A stretch of 64,000 nt of DNA, from positions 434,001-498,000 of the forward strand of contig NZ_FNQZ01000001.1 of assembly GCF_900107545.1 (NCBI RefSeq), written 5' to 3'. Shown piece by piece: positions 46,966 to 55,473 of this stretch. The notes below the pieces were generated by a model. The model was not told the origin of the DNA. It saw only the letters and a list, made by a program, of their open reading frames with translations, and did not search any database. Origin of the DNA: Pseudobutyrivibrio sp. ACV-2. GTDB lineage: Bacteria; Bacillota; Clostridia; Lachnospirales; Lachnospiraceae. A program made the translations under genes and the position numbers. Within the stretch, counting starts at the first letter, position 1. Every line of letters begins with the position of its first letter.

Positions 46966-47838
46966 CTATATTTCTTTCTTTGCAGCCTTTTCTTCTTCCT
47001 CAAGCAAATCCTCCACATATTTGGGAAGCATGAAGGCTCCCTTGTGTAGATTTGTTGTATAGTACCAGGTCTTGATACCTCGTTCCTTCCAACGTCTCGC
47101 ATCAAGATTTTTAAGCGGATGATACTTTTTAGATGCAAATCCAAACATCCAATATCCCGATGGGCAAGTAGGAATGTTTGCCTGATAAACTCTGTTAATT
47201 GGAAAACTCTTATAAGCTTTACCATGCATTGCTCTAAAGGCTTCCTCGTCCTCATCATAAAAAGGACTACCATGCTGATATACCATGATTCCATCTTCCT
47301 TTAAAGCTCTATAGCAGCTACCATAAAATTCCTTTGTAAAAAGACCTTCAGCATATCCAAAGGGATCAGTGGTATCATTTATAATCAAATCATATTTATC
47401 CCTGCAACGGCGCAAAAATCTGAGACCATCCATGTAGGTCACAGTGACTCTTTCATCATCAAAGCCTTTGGCTGTTTCAGGAAAATATTTCTTACTGATT
47501 TCCAGAAACATCTCATCCTGCTCTACCACATCAATGTGCTCGATTTCAGGATATTCTGTGAGAACTCTGGCAACGCCACCATCGCCTCCACCGATAATCA
47601 ACACCTGCTTTACATTGGGATGTACAGCCATAGGCACATGAACAATCATTTCGTTGTAGATAAATTCATCTGCCTCAGAGAAAATGATTTCACCATCAAG
47701 TACAATCATTTTTCCAAGCTCCTGAGTATCGAACACATCTATGCGCTGATACTCACTTTGAGCGCTGTGTAGCTGCTTGTTCACACGGATACTTGTTTTG
47801 ACATGCTCCGTCTCCATCTGTGAAAACCAAAAATCCAT
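46966..47838 (-). CDS. speE: Spermidine synthase family aminopropyltransferase SpeE
   Basis: Aminopropyltransferase of 290 residues. Family motifs are LHSAQSEYQRIDVFDTQELGKM, VLIIGGGDGGVARVLTEYPEIEHIDVVEQDE (decarboxylated-AdoMet site) and the catalytic region LIINDTTDPFGYAEGLF. The glycine-rich loop is complete, so the fold is intact. The enzyme normally needs decarboxylated AdoMet from SpeD, yet no speD is present in this window and the operon already encodes the carboxyspermidine route. The substrate in this organism is therefore uncertain. It follows speA by 12 bases. Confidence 0.9.
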   Translation of the reverse strand: MDFWFSQMETEHVKTSIRVNKQLHSAQSEYQRIDVFDTQELGKMIVLDGEIIFSEADEFIYNEMIVHVPMAVHPNVKQVLIIGGGDGGVARVLTEYPEIEHIDVVEQDEMFLEISKKYFPETAKGFDDERVTVTYMDGLRFLRRCRDKYDLIINDTTDPFGYAEGLFTKEFYGSCYRALKEDGIMVYQHGSPFYDEDEEAFRAMHGKAYKSFPINRVYQANIPTCPSGYWMFGFASKKYHPLKNLDARRWKERGIKTWYYTTNLHKGAFMLPKYVEDLLEEEEKAAKKEI

Positions 47839-47850
47839 TACATTTCTCCA

Positions 47851-49299
47851 TTACTCTATAACACTAATCAAGTTTACATCAGGATCCTTTGTACCTTGTA
47901 AGCTACAGCCCTTTTCCTTGGCAAACTCGATATATTCTATGATATCCTTAGTGATACGCTCTCCCGGTGTCAAAATTGGAATTCCAGGAGGGTAACACAT
48001 TACAAGCTCAGCACAGATTTTACCTTCTGTTTCAAATAAAGGAAGCTGTACCTTGTCTGCATAAAAGGCCTGTTGTGGTGTCATAACATTTTCAGGCTGG
48101 ATAAACTCTCCGCAATATAAATCACTGGAGTCCTTCTGATAAAGACGTTTAATATCCTCTAATGCCCCTACCAGACGCTCAATATCCTGGATTCTATCAC
48201 CGATGGAAATATAAGCCAGGATATTTCCAATATCACCAAATTCTATCTGAATATCGTATTCATCACGGAGTAAATCATATACTTCAATACCGGTAAGACC
48301 TATGCCCTGTGTATAGATGGAAAGCTTTGTCACGTCAAAATCGTATACGCTGTCACCATCTATAAGCTCTTTTCCATAGGCGTAGTAGCCACCGATTTCA
48401 TTTATTTCATTTCTGGCATATTCTGCCATATGAGCAACCTTCTTGAAGGATTCCTCACCTCTAAGTGCCAAATTCCTGCGAGACAAATCAAGACTTGATA
48501 ACAGCAGATAAGATGCACTTGTAGTTTGAGTCAGATTGATAATCTGTCTGACATACTCTGCATCCATAGCTTCTCCGCACAAAAGAATAGAGCTTTGTGT
48601 CAATGAACCGCCGGACTTGTGCATGGAAACAGCTGCCATATCTGCACCTGCTGCCATGGCTGAAATTGGCAGATTATCGTTAAAATATAAATGAGTGCCA
48701 TGAGCTTCGTCGGCTAGTACCTTCATTCCATGCTCATGGGCAATTTTTACTATTTCTTTAAGATTTGAGCAAATGCCATAGTAGGTTGGATTATTTATGA
48801 GAATAGCCTTGGCATCTGGATTTAAATCCATCACCCTTCTAACCTCATCTACTTCAACACCTAAAGCAATGCCTATTTTAGGATTAACCTTTACTTCTAC
48901 ATAAACTGGGATTGCGCCACAAAGAACCATGGCATTGATAACACTCTTATGGACATTTCGTGGAATCAAAATCTTATCACCAGCCTTGCACACAGACAGA
49001 ATCATAGTCTGCACAGAGCTAGTAGTTCCATTAACCATAAGAAATGCATGCGCTGCCCCAAAAGCATCTGCGGTCAAATCCTCCGCTTCCTTGATAACAG
49101 AAATAGGATGACCTAAATTATCAAGTGGCTTCATGGAATTAACATCCAAACCAACACACTGCTTTCCAAGCAACTCCACAAGCTCAGGATTACCTCTTCC
49201 ACGCTTGTGACCTGGCACGTCAAACGGAACAACGCGCCTTCTTCTAAACCTCTCCAACGCTTCACATATTGGAGCCGCCTTCTGCTCAAATTTTCTCAT
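47851..49299 (-). CDS. speA: Arginine decarboxylase SpeA (fold-I, Orn/Lys/Arg decarboxylase family)
   Basis: PLP enzyme of 482 residues, close to the 490 of B. subtilis-type SpeA. N-terminal RRRRVVPFDVPGHKRGRGN is the family hallmark; ADEAHGTHLYF precedes the PLP lysine Lys228 in SMHKSGGSLTQSS; ITLPGERI-like residues are replaced by LTPGERITKDIIEYI at the C-terminus. Arginine is the best substrate call because aguA and aguB follow; lysine or ornithine activity cannot be ruled out by sequence alone. First gene of the polyamine operon. Confidence 0.92.
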   Translation of the reverse strand: MRKFEQKAAPICEALERFRRRRVVPFDVPGHKRGRGNPELVELLGKQCVGLDVNSMKPLDNLGHPISVIKEAEDLTADAFGAAHAFLMVNGTTSSVQTMILSVCKAGDKILIPRNVHKSVINAMVLCGAIPVYVEVKVNPKIGIALGVEVDEVRRVMDLNPDAKAILINNPTYYGICSNLKEIVKIAHEHGMKVLADEAHGTHLYFNDNLPISAMAAGADMAAVSMHKSGGSLTQSSILLCGEAMDAEYVRQIINLTQTTSASYLLLSSLDLSRRNLALRGEESFKKVAHMAEYARNEINEIGGYYAYGKELIDGDSVYDFDVTKLSIYTQGIGLTGIEVYDLLRDEYDIQIEFGDIGNILAYISIGDRIQDIERLVGALEDIKRLYQKDSSDLYCGEFIQPENVMTPQQAFYADKVQLPLFETEGKICAELVMCYPPGIPILTPGERITKDIIEYIEFAKEKGCSLQGTKDPDVNLISVIE

Positions 49300-49430
49300 T
49301 ATTGACCCTTTTACCTTCTATAATGTGCATGGTCACCTTATATACTAGATTGTATACCATTAACAGATGCCCAATGCTTTTACATTATATCAGCGTATGA
49401 CAGTTTTCGCCACTATTGATTTATACAAAA

Positions 49431-49464
49431 AATAAGAGCTAGACTCAAAAGTCTAACTCTTATT
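49431..49464. terminator. Terminator after the tRNA pair
   Basis: AATAAGAG-TAGACT / AGTCTA-CTCTTATT stem with a CAAA loop and T-runs on both strands. It ends the tRNA-Val/tRNA-Met transcript. The 131 bases from here to the speA start hold no gene and no convincing operator. Confidence 0.8.
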
Positions 49465-49470
49465 TTTTAG

Positions 49471-49544
49471 TAGCGAGAGGGGGATTCGAACCCTCGACAC
49501 CGCGGGTATGAACCGCGTGCTCTAGCCAACTGAGCTATCTCGCC
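49471..49544 (-). tRNA. tRNA-Met (anticodon CAT, elongator type)
   Basis: 74 bases. The acceptor pairs GGCGAGA with TCTCGCT (first pair G-T), the anticodon arm is GCGGTTCATACCCGC with anticodon CAT, and the T arm has GTTCGAATC. It lacks the GGG/CCC anticodon-stem pairs of initiator tRNA. A tRNA-Ile with a modified CAT anticodon cannot be excluded by eye. Confidence 0.92.
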
Positions 49545-49561
49545 ATATTTAATTAAGAAAA

Positions 49562-49634
49562 TGGGACCTACAGGGCTCGAACCTGTGACCCTCTGCTTGT
49601 AAGGCAGATGCTCTCCCAGCTGAGCTAAGATCCC
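49562..49634 (-). tRNA. tRNA-Val (anticodon TAC)
   Basis: 73 bases. The acceptor pairs GGGATCT with AGGTCCC, the anticodon loop is CTTACAA with anticodon TAC (reads GTA), and the T arm has GTTCGAGCC. It is first in the pair with tRNA-Met, 17 bases apart. Confidence 0.95.
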
Positions 49635-49675
49635 AGAGCTTTTAGCGTTTTGTTACCGCTTCAAGCGACTGTTAA

Positions 49676-49704
49676 AATATAACATTGAAACCTAGCATTG
49701 TCAA
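49676..49704 (-). promoter_or_regulatory. Strong promoter for the tRNA-Val/tRNA-Met pair
   Basis: Minus strand: consensus -35 TTGACA (49699-49704), 17-base spacer, -10 TATATT (49676-49681). It is the best match to the housekeeping promoter seen in the window. Confidence 0.8.
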
Positions 49705-49747
49705 CACATAAATTAATATTCGCAATACTTTTTAATATTTGAGGAAT

Positions 49748-49800
49748 TTGCTGAAATCTATTAATGCTAAACAACTAATTAAGCATCTAGATTTCAGCAA
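49748..49800 (-). terminator. Long hairpin after rsmH
   Basis: Thirteen-base perfect arms TTGCTGAAATCTA / TAGATTTCAGCAA with a further ATGC/GCAT pairing inside, 5 bases after the rsmH stop. The T-run is short, so it may be an RNA-stability hairpin as much as a terminator. Confidence 0.6.
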
Positions 49801-49805
49801 AACAA

Positions 49806-50840
49806 TCAGACCTTCACGGCCCATCTCATCTTTGTAGATTTGCTACGTGGATTTATTCTGCATTCCTCTGCTGATGGACGAATAACATCCGTTGATACCT
49901 CTGAATAAACTTCTGCCTTCAAAAGCTCCTTAAAGGATTTTTTCACTAATCTATCCTCTCCTGAATGGAAAGTAAGTATTGCCACACGTCCACCAGGATT
50001 TAGTATTCCTGGTAGCTTTTCAAGTAAGGAATAAAGCACTTCAAATTCGCTATTAACGTCTATACGAAGTGCCTGGAAAACTCTTGCACAGCTTTTTTTG
50101 ATGGCCTGATCTTTTTCTTCCTTTGGGACCTTCCATAAAGCTTCTGCAATGGCCTCTCTAAGGGCTGTTGTTGTGTCCATAGGGTTACCTTTAGACATGA
50201 GGGTAAATACCTTGTGGGCAATCTCCTGGGCATATGGTTCATCGGAGTTTTCTACCATCATCCCTATGAATTCTTCTTCAGTGATATTATGTAGTCGCTC
50301 CGCTGCTGATTCGCCATGCTCTGGGTCAAGGCGCAAATCAAGAGGCCCATCTATTTTATAAGAAAAACCACGTTCAGGATTATCTATCTGCATAGAGGAT
50401 ACGCCAAGATCTGCAAGAACAAAATCAAATTTGCCTGCCTCCTCAGCCACCTTATCTATATTTGCAAAATTAATAAGTCTAAACTGGAAGTTATCCTCTC
50501 CAAATCCAAAGCCTCTAAGTCTTTCGACAGTTTTTGCAGATTCTATTGGATCTACATCAAGACCATAGATTATGCCATTACCCTGAAGCTGTTCTAGCAT
50601 TTTTCTGGTGTGTCCACCATAGCCTAGTGTACAGTCTAACCCCTGCTGGCCTGGTTTGATTTGGAGAAAGTCCAAGATTTCCTGCACCATGATGGAAATA
50701 TGCATACCAGCCGGTGTAGAGCCTTTGCTGATTACATGCTCTATGGTGTCTTTATATTTTTCAGGATTGTGCTCCTTGTATTTTTCTTCGAATTTTTTTG
50801 GATATTTTCCTGAGTAGTGAACTCGGCGTTTGTGTTCCAT
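49806..50840 (-). CDS. rsmH: 16S rRNA (cytosine(1402)-N4)-methyltransferase RsmH
   Basis: AdoMet-dependent rRNA methyltransferase of 344 residues from the ATG at 50840. Motifs are LDCTLGYGGHTRKMLEQ, GLDVDPIE, FVLADLGVSSMQID and GRVAILTFHSGEDRLVKKSFK. The N-terminal 50 residues (basic, KRRVHYSGKYPKKFEEKY) are longer than in the standard protein, about 310 residues. It stands outside the usual mraZ-ftsL-division cluster, with tRNAs downstream and metH upstream. The frame extends to 50891 but without a ribosome site. Confidence 0.92.
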   Translation of the reverse strand: MEHKRRVHYSGKYPKKFEEKYKEHNPEKYKDTIEHVISKGSTPAGMHISIMVQEILDFLQIKPGQQGLDCTLGYGGHTRKMLEQLQGNGIIYGLDVDPIESAKTVERLRGFGFGEDNFQFRLINFANIDKVAEEAGKFDFVLADLGVSSMQIDNPERGFSYKIDGPLDLRLDPEHGESAAERLHNITEEEFIGMMVENSDEPYAQEIAHKVFTLMSKGNPMDTTTALREAIAEALWKVPKEEKDQAIKKSCARVFQALRIDVNSEFEVLYSLLEKLPGILNPGGRVAILTFHSGEDRLVKKSFKELLKAEVYSEVSTDVIRPSAEECRINPRSKSTKMRWAVKV

Positions 50841-50878
50841 TATTATAATAACCTCGTTTTTAATAATACTTTTAGGCT

Positions 50879-50928
50879 GCGAACCCCTCATCAGTCACCT
50901 GCGGTGACAGCTTCCCCCCAGTGGGAAT
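50879..50928. repeat. Small palindromic element between metH and rsmH
   Basis: Two adjacent hairpins fill the 89-base gap: GTCACC-TGC-GGTGAC (50894-50908) and TTCCC/GGGAA (50912-50927). It is G/C-rich compared with its surroundings and looks like a short intergenic repeat of the kind scattered in gut Clostridia. Only one copy was seen here, so its repetitive nature is inferred from the pattern. Confidence 0.5.
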
Positions 50929-50929
50929 C

Positions 50930-53371
50930 CTAGCGTAATAGCCTTTGTACTAGTTTTACTGCATCGGCTGCGTCGGCGGAGTAGCCATCGGCGTTTATTT
51001 CATCCTTGAAGGATTCGTTGATGCAGGCACCGCCGATGATGATTTGAGCGTTACATCCCTTTTCTTTTGCTAGCTTTACAACATCATCCATGCGCATCAT
51101 GGTGGTGGTCATAAGAGCCGACAAGCCAATGATATCTGCATTTACTTCTACAGCCTTATCAATGATTGTCTCAGCTGGTACGTCTTTACCTAAATCTATT
51201 ACATTGAAGCCGTAGTTTTTTAGCATCAGGGCTACCAGATTTTTTCCTATGTCGTGAATGTCACCTTCTACAGTGGCAATCACTATTGTAGCCTTTGCTT
51301 CACCGTCCGCACTGGCAAGAAGTGGTTCTATATGCTTCATGCCAAGTTCCATTGCATTTGCCCCTGCTATAAGCTGTGGAAGGAAATATTTCTTTTTATC
51401 ATAAAGCTCTCCCACCACGTTAATTCCTTTTATAAGATGTTCCTCTATTATAACCTGAGGGTCCATGCCGGAATCAAGTGCTTTTTGTATCTCAGGAACA
51501 ATCTGCTCCTTTTTTCCCTTTATGACGCATTCTGCTATGGGTCCAACCCCATCACAGGCATTGGATACACTAAGCCCTCCTGATGCAGCACCAGATCCTG
51601 TTGCTGCCCCGCTTCCAGTAGCTGCAGCCTTTGTCTCAACCACAGGAAGTGCTGAATACTTTTCAAGTGCTCCTGGTTTATTCATCAGTGTGTCAGCTGC
51701 GGCTGCGCAGTACATAAGCATCTCCTGATTAGGATTAGCGATTGCCATAGTAAGTCCCTTGCTAACTGCGATAGTCAAATAAGTCGTATTTACGAATTGA
51801 CGATTTGGCATACCAAAGGAAATGTTTGAAAGACCACATACTGTAGGAAGGCCCAGCTCATTTTTACAGTATTCAATAGTTTCAAAGCACTGTAATCCCG
51901 CTGTACCTTCTGCACCTACAGTCTGAACCAGCACATCCACAACTGCATCTTCTTTTTTAAGTCCCAGCTCCACTGCTTTATTTATAACAGTATTTATGTG
52001 CTGCTTTTTCTCATTAATATCCTTTGGAAGACCAGCCCCGGAAAGAGGAAGTGTAATAAACATAGCTCCATATTTTTTCGCCAGCTTAAGCATTGGCTCC
52101 ATTTTCTCTTCCTCGGCAGAAATGGAGTTTATTAAAGCTCGTCCTGGATAAATACGAAGTGCTGCCTCCATGACATCCACATGGCTGGTATCAAGGCATA
52201 GTGGTAAATCCACAGCCGATGTAACCTCGTAGATACTATCAAGCATCATCTGCTTTTCATCAATACCATTCATTCCCATATTTACATCAAGAATATTAGC
52301 CCTACGTTCTTCCTGTTCTCTTGCAAAATCAACTACCATTGAAAGAGACCCCTGCTTTAATGTCTCCTGGAACTTTTTCTTTCCTGTAGGATTGATTCTC
52401 TCACCGATAACCATGAAAGGTCCGTCTAAATCAATCCATGTATTTTTTCGTTCAGATGTAACTACTCTAAGAGGTTTATCTGCTATTTCATGGGCTGGTT
52501 TATCCTTTAGACGACTAACAAGTGTACGAATATGCTCTGGTGTAGAACCACAGCATCCACCAAAAAGCGTAGCCCCTGCCTGATATAGTTTTTCGCTGGC
52601 ATCGGAAAATTCTTCAGGTGTCATCTTATAGACTGTTTTTCCATCTTCAAGCTCAGGAAGACCTGCGTTAGGCTTGACCATGATTGGAACATTTGCAACC
52701 GCTGCCATCTGCTCCACAAGCTCAAGCATTGCATCCGGTCCTGTGCTACAGTTCATTCCTACGCAGTCCACCCCCATGGCTTGAAGAACAATTATAGCTG
52801 TCTCTGGAGATGTACCATATAAGGTCTTGCCGTCTGGATTATAAGTGAGAGAAACAATGATAGGCAAATCGCAGGATTCCTTGATAGCAAGTACAGCGGC
52901 ACGGCACTCCTGGAGACTCATCATAGTCTCAACCACAAAAAGTTCCACACCTTCTGATAAAATAGCTGCCACCTGTTCCTTATAACAATCCACCAAATCC
53001 TCAAACATCAAATCTCCCAGAGGATATAGCTGCTTTCCAGTCATGGAAATATCAGCTGCCACAAATTTTCCTTTAGGTGCAATTTCTTTTGAAAGTCTGA
53101 CCAGCTTGCGATTAATCTCCACCAAATCATCCGCCAAACCATATTCATCAAGCTTGATTCTTGTACCTGTGAAAGTAGGCGCTAGCACAATATCGGAGCC
53201 AGCTTCAAAATATGCCTTTTGAACCTCCTGAATGGCCCATGGATTATCAATAATCCATTTTTCAGGACATACTCCGGCCTTCATACCTCGCTTTTGAAGC
53301 TCAGTACCTGTGGCTCCATCTATAAATACAGTTCTTGTCTCTAGTAATTTTCTAAATTCTGCTCTGGTCAT
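50930..53371 (-). CDS. metH: Cobalamin-dependent methionine synthase, lacking the reactivation domain
   Basis: Transfers a methyl group from methyl-tetrahydrofolate to homocysteine. It has 813 residues against about 1200 in full-length MetH. Domains in order: homocysteine-binding (about 1-300; zinc cysteines in GMNCSTGP and FGGCCGSTPEH), pterin-binding (about 320-590; GERINPTGKKKFQ), a low-complexity Ala/Gly/Ser/Thr linker (ATGSGAATGSGAASGG), a helical cap, and B12-binding with GDIHDIGKNLV (DxHxxG). There is no C-terminal AdoMet-binding activation domain, so a separate reactivase is expected. It follows the LysR gene after 5 bases. Confidence 0.93.
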   Translation of the reverse strand: MTRAEFRKLLETRTVFIDGATGTELQKRGMKAGVCPEKWIIDNPWAIQEVQKAYFEAGSDIVLAPTFTGTRIKLDEYGLADDLVEINRKLVRLSKEIAPKGKFVAADISMTGKQLYPLGDLMFEDLVDCYKEQVAAILSEGVELFVVETMMSLQECRAAVLAIKESCDLPIIVSLTYNPDGKTLYGTSPETAIIVLQAMGVDCVGMNCSTGPDAMLELVEQMAAVANVPIMVKPNAGLPELEDGKTVYKMTPEEFSDASEKLYQAGATLFGGCCGSTPEHIRTLVSRLKDKPAHEIADKPLRVVTSERKNTWIDLDGPFMVIGERINPTGKKKFQETLKQGSLSMVVDFAREQEERRANILDVNMGMNGIDEKQMMLDSIYEVTSAVDLPLCLDTSHVDVMEAALRIYPGRALINSISAEEEKMEPMLKLAKKYGAMFITLPLSGAGLPKDINEKKQHINTVINKAVELGLKKEDAVVDVLVQTVGAEGTAGLQCFETIEYCKNELGLPTVCGLSNISFGMPNRQFVNTTYLTIAVSKGLTMAIANPNQEMLMYCAAAADTLMNKPGALEKYSALPVVETKAAATGSGAATGSGAASGGLSVSNACDGVGPIAECVIKGKKEQIVPEIQKALDSGMDPQVIIEEHLIKGINVVGELYDKKKYFLPQLIAGANAMELGMKHIEPLLASADGEAKATIVIATVEGDIHDIGKNLVALMLKNYGFNVIDLGKDVPAETIIDKAVEVNADIIGLSALMTTTMMRMDDVVKLAKEKGCNAQIIIGGACINESFKDEINADGYSADAADAVKLVQRLLR

Positions 53372-53376
53372 TATGC

Positions 53377-54279
53377 CTACTCCTCAATTGCGTGTCTGAT
53401 GTAATCTATAAACTCCACCGCCAAATCTGACGGTGTGTAATCTTTATTAATTAAATATCCAAATTCTATCTGCCCATCATCGTTAAAAAGCTCTATTCCT
53501 GGGCCATAGCCCCTCTCATAATTGTTGAAGGACTGAGCGCCAAGATTTGCCAGATGATTTTTTTCGAGCATATTGTGCATTACATAATCACTGTTTGTAA
53601 CAACAGCTATTTTCTCGTTGACATTAAATTCTATTCCATCCTCAGTCTTCCATTTTCCAAATCGCACGTATTCATCATTTTCAGACTGAATAAACTTAAG
53701 ATTACTGTAGGATCTTTCTCCGTTTTGATTCGTATATGCGATATCCTCAGGAGCGAAATAAACCATTCCATCCATTTTCTTTAAGGATACAAATCTTAGG
53801 TTATTCTTCTTTATCAGATATTCTATTTGGGTTTTAGTGTTTGGGAAAATATAAATGAAGCCAACCTCATCCTCAGAAAGTTTTAGGCGCTCCACTAGAG
53901 CCTGTGGACTATCTGCATGAATGTAAAAACAGCAATCTTCATCCTTATGCAGCTCGTAAAAATCAGAAAAGCAGTTTGCAATCCAAGAGCTATGGATAGA
54001 GCCGATTCTAACTACATTTCTTTGAAGATTTCCTTTATCCCTCTCAAGCCTGTCAAAATCAGCAACTAAACCGCCAGCCTTCTGATACAGGGCTCTACCC
54101 TTATCGGTCAAAGCAATGCCCTTGTTCTCCCTTTTAAAAAGAGGATAGTCCAACTCCTGCTCCAATGATGCTATAACCTTGCTGACACTTGATTGAGTTG
54201 TATACAGAATGGTTGCTGCCTCACTAAATGAACCTACGTCTGCAGATACCACAAAATATTTTAACTGCTTTATCTCCAT
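53377..54279 (-). CDS. LysR-family regulator of sulfur genes (predicted)
   Basis: A 300-residue LysR-type regulator from the ATG at 54279, preceded by CGAGGGA. The winged helix-turn-helix covers about residues 1-60 (MEIKQLKYFVVSADVGSFSEAATILYTTQSSVSKVIASLEQ, divided here as MEIKQLKYFVVSADVG and SFSEAATILYTTQSS). The effector domain follows. It lies directly ahead of metH and next to cysK-metY. Two inverted repeats of LysR type stand upstream of metY and metQ. The link to these sites is inference. Confidence 0.85.
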   Translation of the reverse strand: MEIKQLKYFVVSADVGSFSEAATILYTTQSSVSKVIASLEQELDYPLFKRENKGIALTDKGRALYQKAGGLVADFDRLERDKGNLQRNVVRIGSIHSSWIANCFSDFYELHKDEDCCFYIHADSPQALVERLKLSEDEVGFIYIFPNTKTQIEYLIKKNNLRFVSLKKMDGMVYFAPEDIAYTNQNGERSYSNLKFIQSENDEYVRFGKWKTEDGIEFNVNEKIAVVTNSDYVMHNMLEKNHLANLGAQSFNNYERGYGPGIELFNDDGQIEFGYLINKDYTPSDLAVEFIDYIRHAIEE

Positions 54280-54414
54280 AAATAGTCCCTCGCACTTTAA
54301 TATGCTAAAGATTTTATCATAAACCATTAGCTTACGAAACAGCCCTGCTCTCATTTTTACTTATCGCTGGCTATCACAAAAAACAATAGCCAAAAAGTCC
54401 TAAATAATTCAAAT

Positions 54415-54442
54415 GCCCCCAAGCACTGGCATACCTGGAGGC
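54415..54442 (-). terminator. Hairpin after cysK
   Basis: A 9-base stem (GCCTCCAGG with CTTGGGGGC, two G-U pairs) in the 213-base gap between cysK and the LysR gene, followed by ATTTGAATTATTT. A second, smaller hairpin (TGGCTAT/ATAGCCA, 54368-54392) lies nearer the LysR gene. Neither has a long T-run. Confidence 0.4.
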
Positions 54443-54492
54443 TGTAAAAGGAGTATTTTAATTAATCGAATGTCAAAAGAAGTTGTCTATAA

Positions 54493-55425
54493 TTACTCTG
54501 TAAAGAGTGGTGTAGAATAATATCTGTCACCTGAATCTGGGAGAAGTGCTACGATAGTCTTTCCCTTATTCTCTGGCTTCTTTGCAAGCTCAATAGCTCC
54601 ATGAAGAGCCGCGCCTGAAGAAATACCAACTGAGATACCCTCTTTCTTTGCAAGAAGCTTTGCAGCCTCAAATGCATCCGCTGACTCAGCAGTAAAGATT
54701 TCATCATAAATCTTTGTGTTAAGAACATCTGGTACAAATCCAGCACCAATACCCTGAATCTTGTGAGCACCTGCACGGCCTTCTGAAAGTACTGGTGAAT
54801 CCTTTGGCTCTAAAGCAACAACCTTTACATCAGGATTCTGGCTCTTTAAGTACTCACCAACACCTGTAACAGTTCCGCCTGTACCTACACCAGCGATGAA
54901 AATATCTACCTTTCCATCTGTATCCTTCCAGATTTCAGGACCTGTTGTTGAACGATGTGCAGCAGAGTTTGCTGGGTTTACGAACTGACCTGGAATGAAG
55001 CTTCCCTCGATTTCAGCTGCAAGCTCCTCAGCCTTTGCAATAGCACCCTTCATACCCTTAGCGCCTTCTGTAAGAACGATTTCAGCGCCATATGCCTTAA
55101 GGATATTTCTACGCTCTACTGACATTGTCTCTGGCATTGTAAGGATTGCTCTGTATCCCTTTGCTGCAGCGATTGCAGCAAGACCGATACCAGTATTTCC
55201 AGATGTAGGCTCGATAATAACTGAACCTTCCTTTAAAAGACCTTTCTCTTCAGCATCCTCAATCATAGCAAGTGCTACTCTATCCTTTACTGATCCTGCT
55301 GGATTGAAGTACTCAAGCTTTACAAGAACCGTAGCCTCAAGGCCAAGCTCCTTTTCAATATTTGTTACCTCAACAAGTGGTGTGTTTCCAATAAGCTCTG
55401 ATGCGCTCTTATAAATGTTTGCCAT
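54493..55425 (-). CDS. cysK: Cysteine synthase A (O-acetylserine sulfhydrylase)
   Basis: PLP enzyme that makes cysteine from O-acetylserine and sulfide; 310 residues from the ATG at 55425, with GGAGG 8 bases upstream. The PLP lysine is Lys47 in NPAGSVKDR. The substrate loop [12 protein letters not shown] and the PLP phosphate loop [11 protein letters not shown] are present, and [11 protein letters not shown] lies near the C-terminus. It follows metY after 48 bases with no hairpin between them, so the two likely share the metY promoter and leader. Confidence 0.95.
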   Translation of the reverse strand: MANIYKSASELIGNTPLVEVTNIEKELGLEATVLVKLEYFNPAGSVKDRVALAMIEDAEEKGLLKEGSVIIEPTSGNTGIGLAAIAAAKGYRAILTMPETMSVERRNILKAYGAEIVLTEGAKGMKGAIAKAEELAAEIEGSFIPGQFVNPANSAAHRSTTGPEIWKDTDGKVDIFIAGVGTGGTVTGVGEYLKSQNPDVKVVALEPKDSPVLSEGRAGAHKIQGIGAGFVPDVLNTKIYDEIFTAESADAFEAAKLLAKKEGISVGISSGAALHGAIELAKKPENKGKTIVALLPDSGDRYYSTPLFTE

Positions 55426-55473
55426 TGCATTATCCTCCGTAACCATTAAATTCTATCTATTACTATATAACTA

